Shown here: one piece after another, positions 32,546 through 41,501 of the stretch
How positions within the stretch are numbered: position 1 is the stretch's first letter
Layout: each line of letters begins with the position of its first letter
Assembly (NCBI GenBank): GCA_022784645.1
Contig: JALFZG010000089.1
Span: 1 to 41,733, forward strand
DNA length: 41,733 nucleotides
Reading direction: 5' to 3'
From: Bacteroidales bacterium
GTDB lineage: Bacteria; Bacteroidota; Bacteroidia; Bacteroidales; Paludibacteraceae
Notes under the pieces: generated by a model
Database searches by the model: none
Told to the model about the DNA's origin: nothing
Seen by the model: only the letters and a program-made list of their open reading frames with translations
Program-made: the position numbers and the translations under genes

Positions 32546-35472
32546 ATACAACAGCCATACAGGATTTGATGGTTCGTCGTATCCGGCGAATCTTATTGGT
32601 GTGCAACAACTACGACAAGTTTGCGCTTGAAGAAGATGGTCGCATCGAAGAGCAGATTGCGCAAGAATACCTCGAGCTTAACTTGAGCAACCCGCCTGCT
32701 ATCCGCCGTGCAGAGACGCCGGAAGAGGCGCTCGAACTCGTGAAAAATGGGCATCATTACGACACGGTGATTGCTATGTATAATGCTGCATCCTCGCGCG
32801 TCTTTGATTTTGCGCGAGAAATGAAAAAGCTGATGCCTGACAGCCCGTTCGTTTTGCTCACCAACTTCTCCCGAGAGGTGTATAAACGCATCGAGCACGA
32901 GCAAAACAAGCAGGCGGTGGATTATTATTTCTGCTGGAACAATCAAACGGACCTCATTATCGCCATCATCAAACTGCTGGAAGATCAGCTCAACGCAGAG
33001 CACGATATTCTTGAAGGCGAAGTGCGTGCCATCCTGCTCGTGGAGGATTCTGTTCGCTACTATTCCACTTACCTTCCCGTGCTGTATAAACTGCTTCTGC
33101 AGCAGAATCATGCCGCCCTCCGAGATGCGCTCAATGAGAAGCAGCAGCTGCTCCGCAAACGGGCTCGTCCGAAGATTCTGATGGCTACCTGTCTGGAAGA
33201 AGCGCAGCAGCTTTATGACCGCTATCAGGATAATATCATCGGCGTGATTTCCGATATTGACTTCGTGGTGCATAAGGGCGATGACCCGCAGACGCAAGCT
33301 GTCCACGCCGGTGTGGAGCTCTGCCGCCATGTGCGCGAGATCAACCCAACCATGCCGTTTCTCCTGCAGTCGAGCCAAGAGGAGATGCGCGAAGTGGCGA
33401 AGGAACTGAAGGTAGGGTTTGTGGTGAAAACGAGCAAGACCATCACGCAGGAACTTGCAGATTATATCGGCCGCGAATTTGGTTTTGGCGATTTCATTGT
33501 AACCCACAAACAGACGGGTGAGATCATCGCGCGAGCCAGCGATTTGGCGCAGTTTGAAAACCTGCTCAAGAGCATCTCAGCGGAGGATTTCTACCGCTAT
33601 TCGTCGAATAACTACATGAGTAAATGGCTGTTTGCTCGCGGCCTTTTCAATATCGGCAGACAGGTGCAGCTGCATCATACAACGCAGGAAAATACGGAGG
33701 AAGGGCGGCAGCAACTCGTAGAGATGATCCACGATTACCGCATCCATCAGGCGTTCGGCGTGGTGGCCAAATACAGCCCCGAATCCTATAACGATACCAT
33801 TCTCTTTGCCCGCCTCGGCACCTCCTCGCTGGGGGGCAAAGCGCGTGGTTTGGCGTTCTTGAACCATGTTTTGCAGAAATACGACCTATATGATAAATGG
33901 GAAGGGGTGCGCGTATCGGTGCCCCGAACGATGGTCATTACAGCCGAATATTTTGATCGTTTTATTCTCGATAACGGCTTGCAGGATGTGGTGAATTCCG
34001 AATTGTCGGATGAAGAGATTCTCTCGGAGTTCGTGACTTCGGGCTTGCCGGAGGATCTTATTTGTGCGCTCCGGGATTTCGTAAGAGTGACGCATAAACC
34101 GCTGGCCATCCGCAGCTCATCGAAGCTGGAAGACTCTTATTATCAGCCGTTTGCGGGCGTTTATTCTACCTATATGATTCCGCATACAGACAACGAGGAT
34201 CAGACTATGCGTTTGCTTAAAAAAGCCATCAAGAGCGTGTTTGCTTCCGTATATATGGCGGCTTCGAAGGGCTATATCATGAGTAGCGGCAATATCGTGA
34301 GCGAGGAGAAGATGGCGGTGGTGCTGCAGGAGGTGTGCGGCGAAGAACAGCAGGGGTATTTCTTCCCTACGTTCAGCGGTGTGGCGCGCAGCATTAATTT
34401 CTACCCCGTGGGCGAAGAAAAACCCGAAGACGGCATCGTGAAGGTGGCGTATGGCTTGGGAAAAGCGGTGGTGGATGGCGATCAGGTGCTGCGTTTCTGC
34501 CCCAAATATCCGAAGAAAGTGATGCAGACTTCCACCCCAGAGCACACCATGCGCGAGACGCAGCAGGATATGTTTGCGCTCAGTTTGGAGCCCGGAAAGT
34601 TCCGCACTTCGGTAGATGATGCCGTCAATCTGGAGCAACTCCGATTGGCTGATTGCGAGCAGTTTGCGAGCTTGAAGAAGGTGGCATCCACGTTTGATTA
34701 TGCCAATCAGCGCATCGTAGATAACTGCTTCACGCAAGGGCCTCGATTCATCACGTTTGCCCCAATCTTAAAATACAACACGTTCCCGCTGGCAAGCATT
34801 ATTCAGTCGCTGCTCGATATTGCGCAGCAGGAGATGAAATGCCCCGTAGAGATAGAGTTTGCGGCGAATCTGGAGGTTCGTCCGGCAGAGTTCAATGTGC
34901 TGCAAATCCGTCCGATTTCGGCCGACAGCCTGAGTGCGAAAGTGGACTGGTCGCAAATCGACGAGTCGGGTGCTTGGCTAAGCAGCGAGAATGCGCTCGG
35001 CATTGGTAAGATCGATGATGTGCGCGATGTAATCTACCTCCGCAGCGAGGCGTTTTCAGTGCTCCGAACGCGCGAGATGGCCGACACTATCCGCGAGTGG
35101 AACAGTCGCATGCGTCAGGAGGAACGCGGTTATCTGCTTATCGGTCACGGCCGCTGGGGCAGCAGTATCCCTTCGCTTGGAGTGCCTGTCGAATGGTCAG
35201 ATATCAGCGAGGCGAGGGCTATCGTGGAGGCTGCTTTGCCCGATTTCAGAGTCGATCCCAGTCAAGGCAGCCATTTCTTCCAGAACCTCACCAGTTTCAA
35301 CGTGGGCTATATCCATATCGACCCCTATGCCTGCCCCAATGAGCATTACGATGTCTCGTGGCTTGATGCACAGCCGGCTGTGGAGGAGACCGAATTGGTG
35401 CGACACGTGCGGCTTACTGAACCGCTCACCATCTATGTGGATGGATTCAAGAGCAAAGCAATTGTGAAATAA
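32542..35472 (+). CDS. double-receiver PEP/pyruvate-binding domain protein
   Basis: A 976-residue protein. Two receiver-like domains come first: about 14-150 (IRRILLVCNN ... SPFVLLTNF; no clear phospho-acceptor Asp) and about 160-320 (RAILLVEDSV ... VISDIDF ... PFLLQSSQ ... VVKTSKT, with candidate Asp residues). A linker leads to a PPDK_N/PEP-synthase-type nucleotide-binding domain from about 430 (LGTSSLGGKARGLAFLN, then PLAIRSSSKLEDSYYQPFAG and FAANLEVRPAEFNVLQIRPI). The swivelling phosphohistidine domain and the PEP-binding TIM barrel of true PEP synthases are absent. It starts in the stop of the racemase gene. The role is unknown; a phosphotransfer or signalling enzyme is likely. Confidence 0.85.
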   Translation: MNTTAIQDLMVRRIRRILLVCNNYDKFALEEDGRIEEQIAQEYLELNLSNPPAIRRAETPEEALELVKNGHHYDTVIAMYNAASSRVFDFAREMKKLMPDSPFVLLTNFSREVYKRIEHEQNKQAVDYYFCWNNQTDLIIAIIKLLEDQLNAEHDILEGEVRAILLVEDSVRYYSTYLPVLYKLLLQQNHAALRDALNEKQQLLRKRARPKILMATCLEEAQQLYDRYQDNIIGVISDIDFVVHKGDDPQTQAVHAGVELCRHVREINPTMPFLLQSSQEEMREVAKELKVGFVVKTSKTITQELADYIGREFGFGDFIVTHKQTGEIIARASDLAQFENLLKSISAEDFYRYSSNNYMSKWLFARGLFNIGRQVQLHHTTQENTEEGRQQLVEMIHDYRIHQAFGVVAKYSPESYNDTILFARLGTSSLGGKARGLAFLNHVLQKYDLYDKWEGVRVSVPRTMVITAEYFDRFILDNGLQDVVNSELSDEEILSEFVTSGLPEDLICALRDFVRVTHKPLAIRSSSKLEDSYYQPFAGVYSTYMIPHTDNEDQTMRLLKKAIKSVFASVYMAASKGYIMSSGNIVSEEKMAVVLQEVCGEEQQGYFFPTFSGVARSINFYPVGEEKPEDGIVKVAYGLGKAVVDGDQVLRFCPKYPKKVMQTSTPEHTMRETQQDMFALSLEPGKFRTSVDDAVNLEQLRLADCEQFASLKKVASTFDYANQRIVDNCFTQGPRFITFAPILKYNTFPLASIIQSLLDIAQQEMKCPVEIEFAANLEVRPAEFNVLQIRPISADSLSAKVDWSQIDESGAWLSSENALGIGKIDDVRDVIYLRSEAFSVLRTREMADTIREWNSRMRQEERGYLLIGHGRWGSSIPSLGVPVEWSDISEARAIVEAALPDFRVDPSQGSHFFQNLTSFNVGYIHIDPYACPNEHYDVSWLDAQPAVEETELVRHVRLTEPLTIYVDGFKSKAIVK

Positions 35473-35490
35473 GCGATAAATGCGCAGATA

Positions 35491-36942
35491 ATGAAGGAGA
35501 ATGCAATTCCCTACCACAAACAAACAATGAAGCGACCTGTATTCATAAGGCGATATATGCCGTATTACATTGAGAATCTGAAGTTGGCGCTCCCGCTGAT
35601 GGTAGCGCAGCTCGGTCAAATTCTTGTGCAGTTGGCAGATAATATCATGGTCGGACGGTGGGGCGGTGAGAACGCCCTTCCGTTGGCAGCCGTATCGTTT
35701 GGCGGACAGGTGGCAGCGCTGTTTTTTCTCTTCTCTCTTGGCATTACGATGGGTTTGACACCCGTGGTAGGTGAACTGGTGGGGCGTAAACGTACGGAAG
35801 GAGTAGGTGCATGGCTGATGAATGGCGTGATGCTCTACGTGGGGCTCGGCATCATCATGATGCTGCTCCAATTGGCGTTCCAGCCTCTCCTTTTCTGCAT
35901 GGGGCAACCGGTGGAAGTGGTAGAGGCGGCTCTGCCGTATTACCGTATCATGGCTTACAGTATTCCGCCCATCATGCTGTTTGCTTCGTTTAAACAGTTC
36001 CTCGAAGGCTTGGGCAACACCTGGATATCGATGGTTGTCTTGCTCGGAGCGAACCTGATGAATGTGCTCTTCAACTACCTCTTCATTTTCGGTCGTGGAG
36101 GCTGCCCCGAGCTCGGAATAACGGGTGCTGCTGTTTCCACTTTTTTGGCGCGATGCATTGCGCCCATTTCCGTAATTTTAGTGTTTTTGCTGAATAAAAA
36201 ATACCGCACGCATCTCATTGGTTGGCGGATAGGCATGGCTTCTCGCCGAATGCTCCGCCGGCTCATTTATATGGGCTTGCCGATTGCCGGACAGATTATC
36301 TTGGAGGCATCGGCATTCGTATTCACTTCCATCATGATGGGGTGGTTCGATACGGTAGCTATCTCTGCCAATCAGATTAGCAACACCATGGGCAACTGTT
36401 CGTTCTCTATCGTCTTGGCTCTCGGTGCTGCCACTACTATCCGCGTCTCGCACGCGTATGGTGCTCGCGACTATCAGAAGATGGAGCGCTCGGCATGGGC
36501 GGCACTACATGTGGTGTTTGCTTGGAATACGCTTACGGCCATCTTGTTCTTCTCTCTTAGAAACGTGATTCCTACGGCTTTTACCGCCAATCCGGAGGTG
36601 ATAGAACTGGCCGCTATACTACTTATCTGTACGGCATTCTTCCAGTTCTTCGATGGCTTGCAAAACGTCTCAATAGGCATCTTACGCGGCTTGCAAGACG
36701 TTAAGATAATCCCACTGTTCTCTTTCCTTGCGTATTTCGTACTGAACATCCCCATCGCTTATTTGCTGGCATTCCCGCTCGGTATGGGCCCTGCGGGATT
36801 GGTGCTCGCCTGCTCCGTGGGATTGTTTACGGCAGCCCTCTTGGGTATCCGCCGCATCAAACGCGATATCCATCGCCTCAAAGCTGCGCAAGCGCAGCAA
36901 GAAGCGGAGCTCGCGGAAGGAAATAAAGCAATAAGAATGTAA
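35491..36942 (+). CDS. MATE-family efflux transporter
   Basis: A 483-residue protein with twelve predicted membrane helices and the MATE pattern: LALPLMVAQLGQILVQLADN, VAALFFLFSLGITMGLTPVV and a repeat of the same topology in the second half (GLPIAGQIILEASAFVFTSI). MATE proteins export drugs or metabolites in exchange for Na+ or H+. It begins 18 bases after the PEP-binding gene. The first 12 residues may be extra; ATG 35527 is the alternative start. Confidence 0.92.
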   Translation: MKENAIPYHKQTMKRPVFIRRYMPYYIENLKLALPLMVAQLGQILVQLADNIMVGRWGGENALPLAAVSFGGQVAALFFLFSLGITMGLTPVVGELVGRKRTEGVGAWLMNGVMLYVGLGIIMMLLQLAFQPLLFCMGQPVEVVEAALPYYRIMAYSIPPIMLFASFKQFLEGLGNTWISMVVLLGANLMNVLFNYLFIFGRGGCPELGITGAAVSTFLARCIAPISVILVFLLNKKYRTHLIGWRIGMASRRMLRRLIYMGLPIAGQIILEASAFVFTSIMMGWFDTVAISANQISNTMGNCSFSIVLALGAATTIRVSHAYGARDYQKMERSAWAALHVVFAWNTLTAILFFSLRNVIPTAFTANPEVIELAAILLICTAFFQFFDGLQNVSIGILRGLQDVKIIPLFSFLAYFVLNIPIAYLLAFPLGMGPAGLVLACSVGLFTAALLGIRRIKRDIHRLKAAQAQQEAELAEGNKAIRM

Positions 36943-36957
36943 GAAAATTATCACAAC

Positions 36958-37455
36958 GTGGCTACATTATTGATAAAAGAATCCAGCGAACGCAGCCTGA
37001 TGCGCTTGCCCCATCTGATAGAGCTGAATGGGCAAACGATAGGGGTGCTTGGGGCTGTGGGCAAGGACGCCTACAAGGAGATGTTGCGCCCCAATCTGCC
37101 GCCGCGAGTCGCACGAATCGTGCTGCCTGCTGGGCATTATACGCTCTGCATCCGCAGCTTGTTTCGCTGGTTTTACGCTACGGCCGAACTCCAAGTAGAG
37201 GAGGGGAGACAGACGATAGTCACGTTCACCGACAAAGAGAAATACTGGGATTGGGTGTTTTGGATTGACATGGCGGCATGGCTGCTCAAACTGATTCTCC
37301 ACCTCGGGCGGCCGTGGAGCATCATCTATGAAATCGTGTCGGACGGACTCTTGCTCGTTTGGCTCATCCACGAAATAGCTATCCGCAAAACGTATTTCAA
37401 GATAAAGGTGGAAAAAAACGAAGCAAGTGGTTTTTCGAACTTGCCAATGGCATGA
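36958..37455 (+). CDS. hypothetical membrane protein
   Basis: A 165-residue protein starting at GTG 36958, 15 bases after the MATE stop. The N-terminal ~90 residues are beta-rich (LIELNGQTIGVLGAVGKDAY; LPAGHYTLCI), like a small ligand-binding or PEGA-like module; two hydrophobic stretches follow (about 100-117 and 121-140). No family recognised. Its position suggests it is the last gene of the era-led run. Confidence 0.6.
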   Translation: MATLLIKESSERSLMRLPHLIELNGQTIGVLGAVGKDAYKEMLRPNLPPRVARIVLPAGHYTLCIRSLFRWFYATAELQVEEGRQTIVTFTDKEKYWDWVFWIDMAAWLLKLILHLGRPWSIIYEIVSDGLLLVWLIHEIAIRKTYFKIKVEKNEASGFSNLPMA

Positions 37456-37530
37456 TTTTTGTATTGATTAGCAGTAACAAAACTATTCATAGTAATACAA
37501 CTATTCATCCATCTTAAAAATCGAATCAAT

Positions 37531-37704
37531 ATGAAAGAGAAAGTATTAGAAGTAATGCGTCAGGCAGGTGAACCGCTTAACGCAGGTAAGATTGCCGAAC
37601 TCAGCGGCCTTGACCGTAAGGAAGTGGACAAAGCTATGAAGCAGCTCAAGGAAGAGGGCGCTATCGTATCGCCTGTTCGCTGCAAATGGGCACCTGCAAA
37701 CTGA
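37531..37704 (+). CDS. small winged-helix DNA-binding protein
   Basis: A 57-residue basic protein ([20 protein letters not shown], then [20 protein letters not shown]). It has the helix-turn-helix and wing layout of small transcription factors, with the recognition helix in the second segment. It comes just before the Cys-rich/ZIP gene pair. Two copies of AACTATTCAT stand in its leader (near 37480-37508) and could be an operator. Such small winged-helix proteins are common in this phylum and of unknown target. Confidence 0.75.
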   Translation: MKEKVLEVMRQAGEPLNAGKIAELSGLDRKEVDKAMKQLKEEGAIVSPVRCKWAPAN

Positions 37705-37720
37705 TACCCGCCCTATTAAC

Positions 37721-37921
37721 GTGACGCCTCCTGCTATTGATAGCAGTTCCTACGACGAAAGAAAACAGTTTGTGCAGGCACAGTGGCAGTGCTTGCACAA
37801 TTGTGAGTTGTGCGGAAAATGCCACATGCTCCATGGTAAAGACGCTATGGATGTGTATGCTGACTATCTTGCCGGCAACCGATCGTATATGGATATTACC
37901 CTTGAACTTCGCCGAACATGA
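37721..37921 (+). CDS. small cysteine-rich hypothetical protein
   Basis: A 66-residue protein from GTG 37721. Its centre has four cysteines (CLHNCELCGKC), followed by a conserved-looking acidic tail with DAMDVYADYLAGNRSYMDIT. The Cys spacing suits one zinc ion or an iron-sulfur cluster. Its stop overlaps the start of the ZIP transporter gene by four bases, so the two are translationally coupled and may work together in metal supply. No family name recalled. Confidence 0.7.
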   Translation: MTPPAIDSSSYDERKQFVQAQWQCLHNCELCGKCHMLHGKDAMDVYADYLAGNRSYMDITLELRRT

Positions 37922-38691
37922 ACCTCATTTGGATTTCAGCTGCCGGACTCTGCGGTGCTACGTTATTGGGCTCTATTTTGGGCTTCATCATCAAAGAGTT
38001 GCCTCATAAATGGAACGACACCATCTTAGGCTATTGCGCAGGCGTGATGCTTGCCGCCTCTACTATCGGACTCATCGTGCCGGCTTTTGAGTCGGCTACC
38101 CATATTAGTTTTCCTTCTCCCTACAATTATCTGCTGATCGTAGTGAGCGTGATGGTGGGTGCGCTTTTTCTGAACGTGCTCGATTTTCTCACACCTCATC
38201 TCCACACCATCACCGGGCTTGATCCGGAGCAGCATAAGAGCAATCAGAAGCTCAATCGTGTGCTACTTTTCGTGATGGCCATTGCGCTTCATAAACTGCC
38301 GGAAGGCATCGCCGCAGGCGTGAGCATGAGCCCGATGCAGGATGGCGAAGTCGATTGGTCGGTGTCTTTCGGTATTGCTCTTCAAAATATCCCCGAAGGG
38401 ATGGTAATCATCGCTCCTTTGCTGTTGGCAGGCGTATCGTCTATTCGCACATTGCTTATCTCGCTAAGTATCGGACTTTTGGAGATAGTGGGTGTTTGGT
38501 TGGGATATGGATTGGGCACAATCTCTGCAGCGCTACTTCCTATGTTACTCGGCTTCGCCGGAGGCGCCATGCTATATGTCACCTCCGATGAGATGATTCC
38601 CGAAACGCACGCCCACGGCTACCAAAAGCAGGCTACCTATGCCATGCTGCTCGGATTCATGACCCTGCTGCTGATAGAGTTTCTCGCCTGA
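37918..38691 (+). CDS. ZIP-family divalent metal transporter
   Basis: A 257-residue protein with eight predicted membrane helices. The metal-binding helices carry HKLPEG (near residue 125) and QNIPEG (near 160), the two ZIP signatures, and a further ELHLHTITG-like histidine segment lies in the loop before them (PHLHTITGLD). ZIP proteins bring zinc, iron or related ions into the cytoplasm. It is coupled to the Cys-rich protein upstream and converges on the minus-strand MORN-like gene after 2 bases. Confidence 0.93.
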   Translation: MNLIWISAAGLCGATLLGSILGFIIKELPHKWNDTILGYCAGVMLAASTIGLIVPAFESATHISFPSPYNYLLIVVSVMVGALFLNVLDFLTPHLHTITGLDPEQHKSNQKLNRVLLFVMAIALHKLPEGIAAGVSMSPMQDGEVDWSVSFGIALQNIPEGMVIIAPLLLAGVSSIRTLLISLSIGLLEIVGVWLGYGLGTISAALLPMLLGFAGGAMLYVTSDEMIPETHAHGYQKQATYAMLLGFMTLLLIEFLA

Positions 38692-38693
38692 AA

Positions 38694-39398
38694 TTATTCG
38701 GGATGGCGATAGAGGGAGTACGTGAAATGCGCTTCCACACGTTTATCCTTAGAGCATCCCGGATAGTATAAATCATATTCAAACGTTTCATCGATGCCGA
38801 GTACAAACACACAGCCATAGGAATCTACAAACATCAGGTGGTCATCATCGTAAATCGTGACGTAGGCTTTCAGATTTAACGAACACGCGCCATCTGGTAG
38901 GGCAGAATCAATATCGTTCTTATATTCTCCGCTTCTCATAAACGTATCAATATACGGTGTGTCTAAAAAATGCGAAGTGTAGCAATCTTTCCATGGCGAT
39001 TTATGCAAAGGTGCAAGGCTGACTTCTTTCACGAATGCATCATCTTGCCAATACCCATCCTGCGATTTCTTCCATACTTCGTGGTGCACTTCTTGCTTCT
39101 CATAATGCCCCACATTATCCACATGAATGACGCGGCCGCAGCTGTCAAACTCCGCGGTAGCCATCACTTCCTCATATGAGCCTCGTACCCAAACGGAATC
39201 AATTGAATCCCATTCTTCATGCGTAAGCAGAAAACCTCGACCTTGACGTTTTCCATTCACAAACTCACCTATATAAAAATGGTGATCGTCTTCTAACGTG
39301 ATTACGCCCAATCCATTCGGCTTATTATCATCTGATTGATTCCCAAAATAACTCTGGCCGCTGGGAAGTACCGGCCAATCGTGCACTCTGAAATACAT
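38694..39398 (-). CDS. MORN-repeat-like hypothetical protein
   Basis: A 234-residue protein read from ATG 39398 (MYFRVHDWPVLP). An in-frame ATG at 39521 lies upstream of its promoter and is rejected. Residues about 30-60 hold MORN-type repeats (NGLGVITLEDDHHFYIGEF, then NGKRQGRGFL); the remainder is acidic and aromatic with no clear domain. No signal peptide. Function unknown; MORN repeats often mediate protein or lipid contacts. Confidence 0.7.
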   Translation of the reverse strand: MYFRVHDWPVLPSGQSYFGNQSDDNKPNGLGVITLEDDHHFYIGEFVNGKRQGRGFLLTHEEWDSIDSVWVRGSYEEVMATAEFDSCGRVIHVDNVGHYEKQEVHHEVWKKSQDGYWQDDAFVKEVSLAPLHKSPWKDCYTSHFLDTPYIDTFMRSGEYKNDIDSALPDGACSLNLKAYVTIYDDDHLMFVDSYGCVFVLGIDETFEYDLYYPGCSKDKRVEAHFTYSLYRHPE

Positions 39399-39429
39399 AT
39401 TTGTAAATTTTTTGGTTAGTATCCGCCTG

Positions 39430-39461
39430 CAAAGGTACGAAGAATTTTTGGAGTATGCAAA
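39430..39461 (-). promoter_or_regulatory. promoter of the MORN-like gene
   Basis: Minus strand TTG (39461-39459), 21 bases, TACCTTTG (39437-39430), with CCAAAAATTCTTCG in the spacer as in other promoter copies near 18,370, 24,240 and 39,785. It lies about 30 bases before the start at 39398. Confidence 0.65.
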
Positions 39462-39585
39462 TTTATTTGCAATTTTTTCGTATGGGATCCCCAAAGAGCT
39501 ATGCTCGAATGGGGAGAGCAAAGGCCTTGGTCGCCCGCTGATTAAGTGGAGCGGTATCAGCCATTGCGACCCAAGTGCCGAATGC

Positions 39586-39830
39586 GAAGTACCGCTGTTC
39601 CCTCGCGGAATGCACAGTCTCCTCAGGAGCAGATCGTTCGGAGCAAAAGCGAAGATAAGAAAGGTACGAAGAAATTTTGAGATAACAAACTATTAAAGAA
39701 CAACGAGCAAGCTCGATTTCTCAAAATTAACAACGGCCAATGGCCTATTACTCGTTCCCTCGCGGAATTTAAGGTACGAAGAATTTTTGGAAGGAATGCA
39801 AATTTTCGAAAATTTTGAGACTATTATCGT
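39586..39830. repeat. dispersed repeat, copies 2 and 3
   Basis: 39588-39610 is the exact reverse complement of 18309-18331. 39754-39785 repeats part of it (GTTCCCTCGCGGAA) followed by GGTACGAAGAATTTTTGG, which on the minus strand is a promoter-like TACC element. I see no gene between 39399 and 40257; the whole stretch is repeats and promoter debris. Confidence 0.55.
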
Positions 39831-39947
39831 TTACCATGGACAGACTAAGAGTCATTACTGCAATGTTTTGGGGATTGCAGTAACATGCTCGTTGTCAATT
39901 TTTAAGGTGGGTTCGCAAAGTCGCTTTTTTTAGAATACGAAATCGTA

Positions 39948-40115
39948 CATGTGCAAAGTGAAATCGCATCGAGTTAACACTTAACACTTAACATTTTTAG
40001 GGACATGTACAAAGTGAAATCGCATCGAGTTAACACTTAACACTTAACATTTTTCGGGATATGTGCAAAGTGAAATCGCTTCGACTTTACACTTTACACT
40101 TTACACTTTGGGGTT
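39948..40115. repeat. 56-bp tandem repeat, three copies
   Basis: Copies start at 39948, 40004 and 40060. Each opens with ATGTGCAAAGTGAAATCGC; the first two continue with TTAACACTTAACACTTAACA, the third with a variant made of TTTACAC units. Non-coding. Confidence 0.8.
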
Positions 40116-40257
40116 GGGAATGGGAGAAACTGACATAACGAACAAGAGCAATTCGGACATCACACGCAGGATTGAATGGTGGCTGCAAAAACTACCAATT
40201 AGGGTTGACCCCCAACTACCGATTTTTGTAAATATATAGGTATTCTGCTGAAGCATA

Positions 40258-40401
40258 TTATTCGTTTTTCCACTCTACCTCACGCAGGCAAGCCGGCAAT
40301 TTGGTACCTTTCTGCTTATGATGCGCCACGCAAGCACAACATATTCCGTGCCGTGGACTGTCCTTCGTGCAGGGGCAATCGATGTGATTATGAGGGCACA
40401 T
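40258..40401 (-). CDS. small cysteine-rich protein, copy 1 (DUF6485-like)
   Basis: A 47-residue protein from ATG 40401 reading CPHNHIDCPCTKDSPRHGIC, then CACVAHHKQKGTKLPACL. The pattern of Cys residues, PRHG and a closing LPAC resembles the small DUF6485-type proteins, which I recall as zinc- or metal-cluster candidates of unknown role. A second copy with 140 bases of nearly identical DNA lies on the other side of the transposase gene (41502-41708). Any extension upstream of 40401 runs into the REP palindrome and is rejected. Confidence 0.65.
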   Translation of the reverse strand: MCPHNHIDCPCTKDSPRHGICCACVAHHKQKGTKLPACLREVEWKNE

Positions 40402-40425
40402 GGTGTAATCGAGATGCAAAAGCAC
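40286..40425. repeat. 140-bp direct repeat, left copy
   Basis: 40286-40425 matches 41593-41733 with few differences and in the same direction. It covers most of the Cys-rich gene and its 5' flank. The right copy runs to the end of the window. Confidence 0.85.
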
Positions 40426-40472
40426 AAATAAATACACAAAGGGGACTGTCCCCATTGTGTATTTATTGTGCT
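40421..40472. repeat. REP-like palindrome 1
   Basis: A long imperfect palindrome: AGCACAAATAAATACACAA on the left and its complement on the right around GGGGACTGTCCCC. It contains the stop codon of the transposase gene. The core ACACAA-GGGG-TGTCCCC-TGTGTA is shared with 41511-41545. Confidence 0.8.
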
Positions 40473-41362
40473 AAGGGAAGAAGGTGAGCGGGATTCTTGC
40501 AATTGCGAATGATACCCTCTGAAATGCCGCTCAAGCGGCTTAAACGACGGATGCTCACTCCCGCATCTCTCACTATCGCTAATGCCGAACGCATCCGTTT
40601 CTTATCTAATTGCTGAAACTCTGAAATCGTATTGCACCCTGTTATTTTCAGCAACTCATCTACAATCATCTTATCCACTTCTGCTGATCGTTCGCCAAAA
40701 TTACACATTAGCTCAAGCGACCTTTCCTGACGAGCCGACTCTTTCAGCACGCGCTCTTGCGTATCGGCTGAAGCTTCATTTTCCTGAATAGAATCACTAT
40801 CTTGAATGGGCATCTCGCGAAGCCATCTGAGGATTTCAGCATCCGATAATCCGGGAAAATCTTTAGGAATAACGCACAATCGGTCCTCATCTTTCCGCTT
40901 AACTAATTCCGCATAACTGCAATTGGAATAATCCAATGGAGAAACGCAACATCCACCCTTTACCGGATTATTATGGATGTAATCAAGCAACGTGAGAAAA
41001 TACTTGGAATCATTACATGGCTCACTCCTAAATCTATCTTGAAACAAATGCCCAACCCGATCATACTTTCGGTTGAAATATAGCGCATAGCCGGTGGCTA
41101 TTCGTTTGATAATTGTAGCAAGTGGAGCGGCTTTAACTCGCAGAAGTAAATGCACATGATTATCCATTAGGCAATAGGCATACAATTCAAAATTGGGATG
41201 CTTCACTAAATTGCCAGTGGTATCAGTAGTAAGGGTCTGATGGACGAGTTTATAGAACTCCTGATAATCTTCGGGCCACTCAAAGATGCGTTGTTTATTG
41301 ATACCTCTGAGCATCACGTGATACACGCCAATAGGACTAATTTCTCGGGGTTTTCGTGCCAT
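40463..41362 (-). CDS. REP-associated tyrosine transposase (RAYT, Y1 family)
   Basis: A 299-residue protein from ATG 41362 (MARKPREISPIGVYHVMLRG). The Y1 transposase domain carries the HUH pair in LMDNHVHLLL (near residue 80) and the candidate catalytic Tyr in LLDYIHNNPVKGG (near 143). A C-terminal helix-turn-helix (GVSIRRLSRLSGISEGIIRN) follows. RAYTs are single-strand transposases that mobilise REP palindromes; this gene sits between two such palindromes, one of them overlapping its stop. The frame is open upstream to 41644 but that part reads through the promoter, palindrome and Cys-rich repeat and is rejected. Apparently intact. Confidence 0.9.
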   Translation of the reverse strand: MARKPREISPIGVYHVMLRGINKQRIFEWPEDYQEFYKLVHQTLTTDTTGNLVKHPNFELYAYCLMDNHVHLLLRVKAAPLATIIKRIATGYALYFNRKYDRVGHLFQDRFRSEPCNDSKYFLTLLDYIHNNPVKGGCCVSPLDYSNCSYAELVKRKDEDRLCVIPKDFPGLSDAEILRWLREMPIQDSDSIQENEASADTQERVLKESARQERSLELMCNFGERSAEVDKMIVDELLKITGCNTISEFQQLDKKRMRSALAIVRDAGVSIRRLSRLSGISEGIIRNCKNPAHLLPLAQ

Positions 41363-41391
41363 ACTTGTACGGATTGATTGTTTTCCGCTTG

Positions 41392-41422
41392 CAAAGATAC
41401 AATAAAATATTGAATCTCGCAA
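41392..41422 (-). promoter_or_regulatory. promoter of the RAYT gene
   Basis: Minus strand TTG (41422-41420), 20 bases, TATCTTTG (41399-41392), 30 bases before the start at 41362. Confidence 0.7.
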
Positions 41423-41501
41423 GCAAAAACAGAAGAAAGGCCATTTTACACCGTAAAAATTAGAAATTTTAACGCTTATCAGGGGAAGCGGGTGTTCAAT
41501 A

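Noticed and set aside
39412..39696. Plus-strand 94-codon open frame over the MORN-gene promoter
   Set aside because: It covers a clear minus-strand promoter and a dispersed repeat and has no protein-like pattern.
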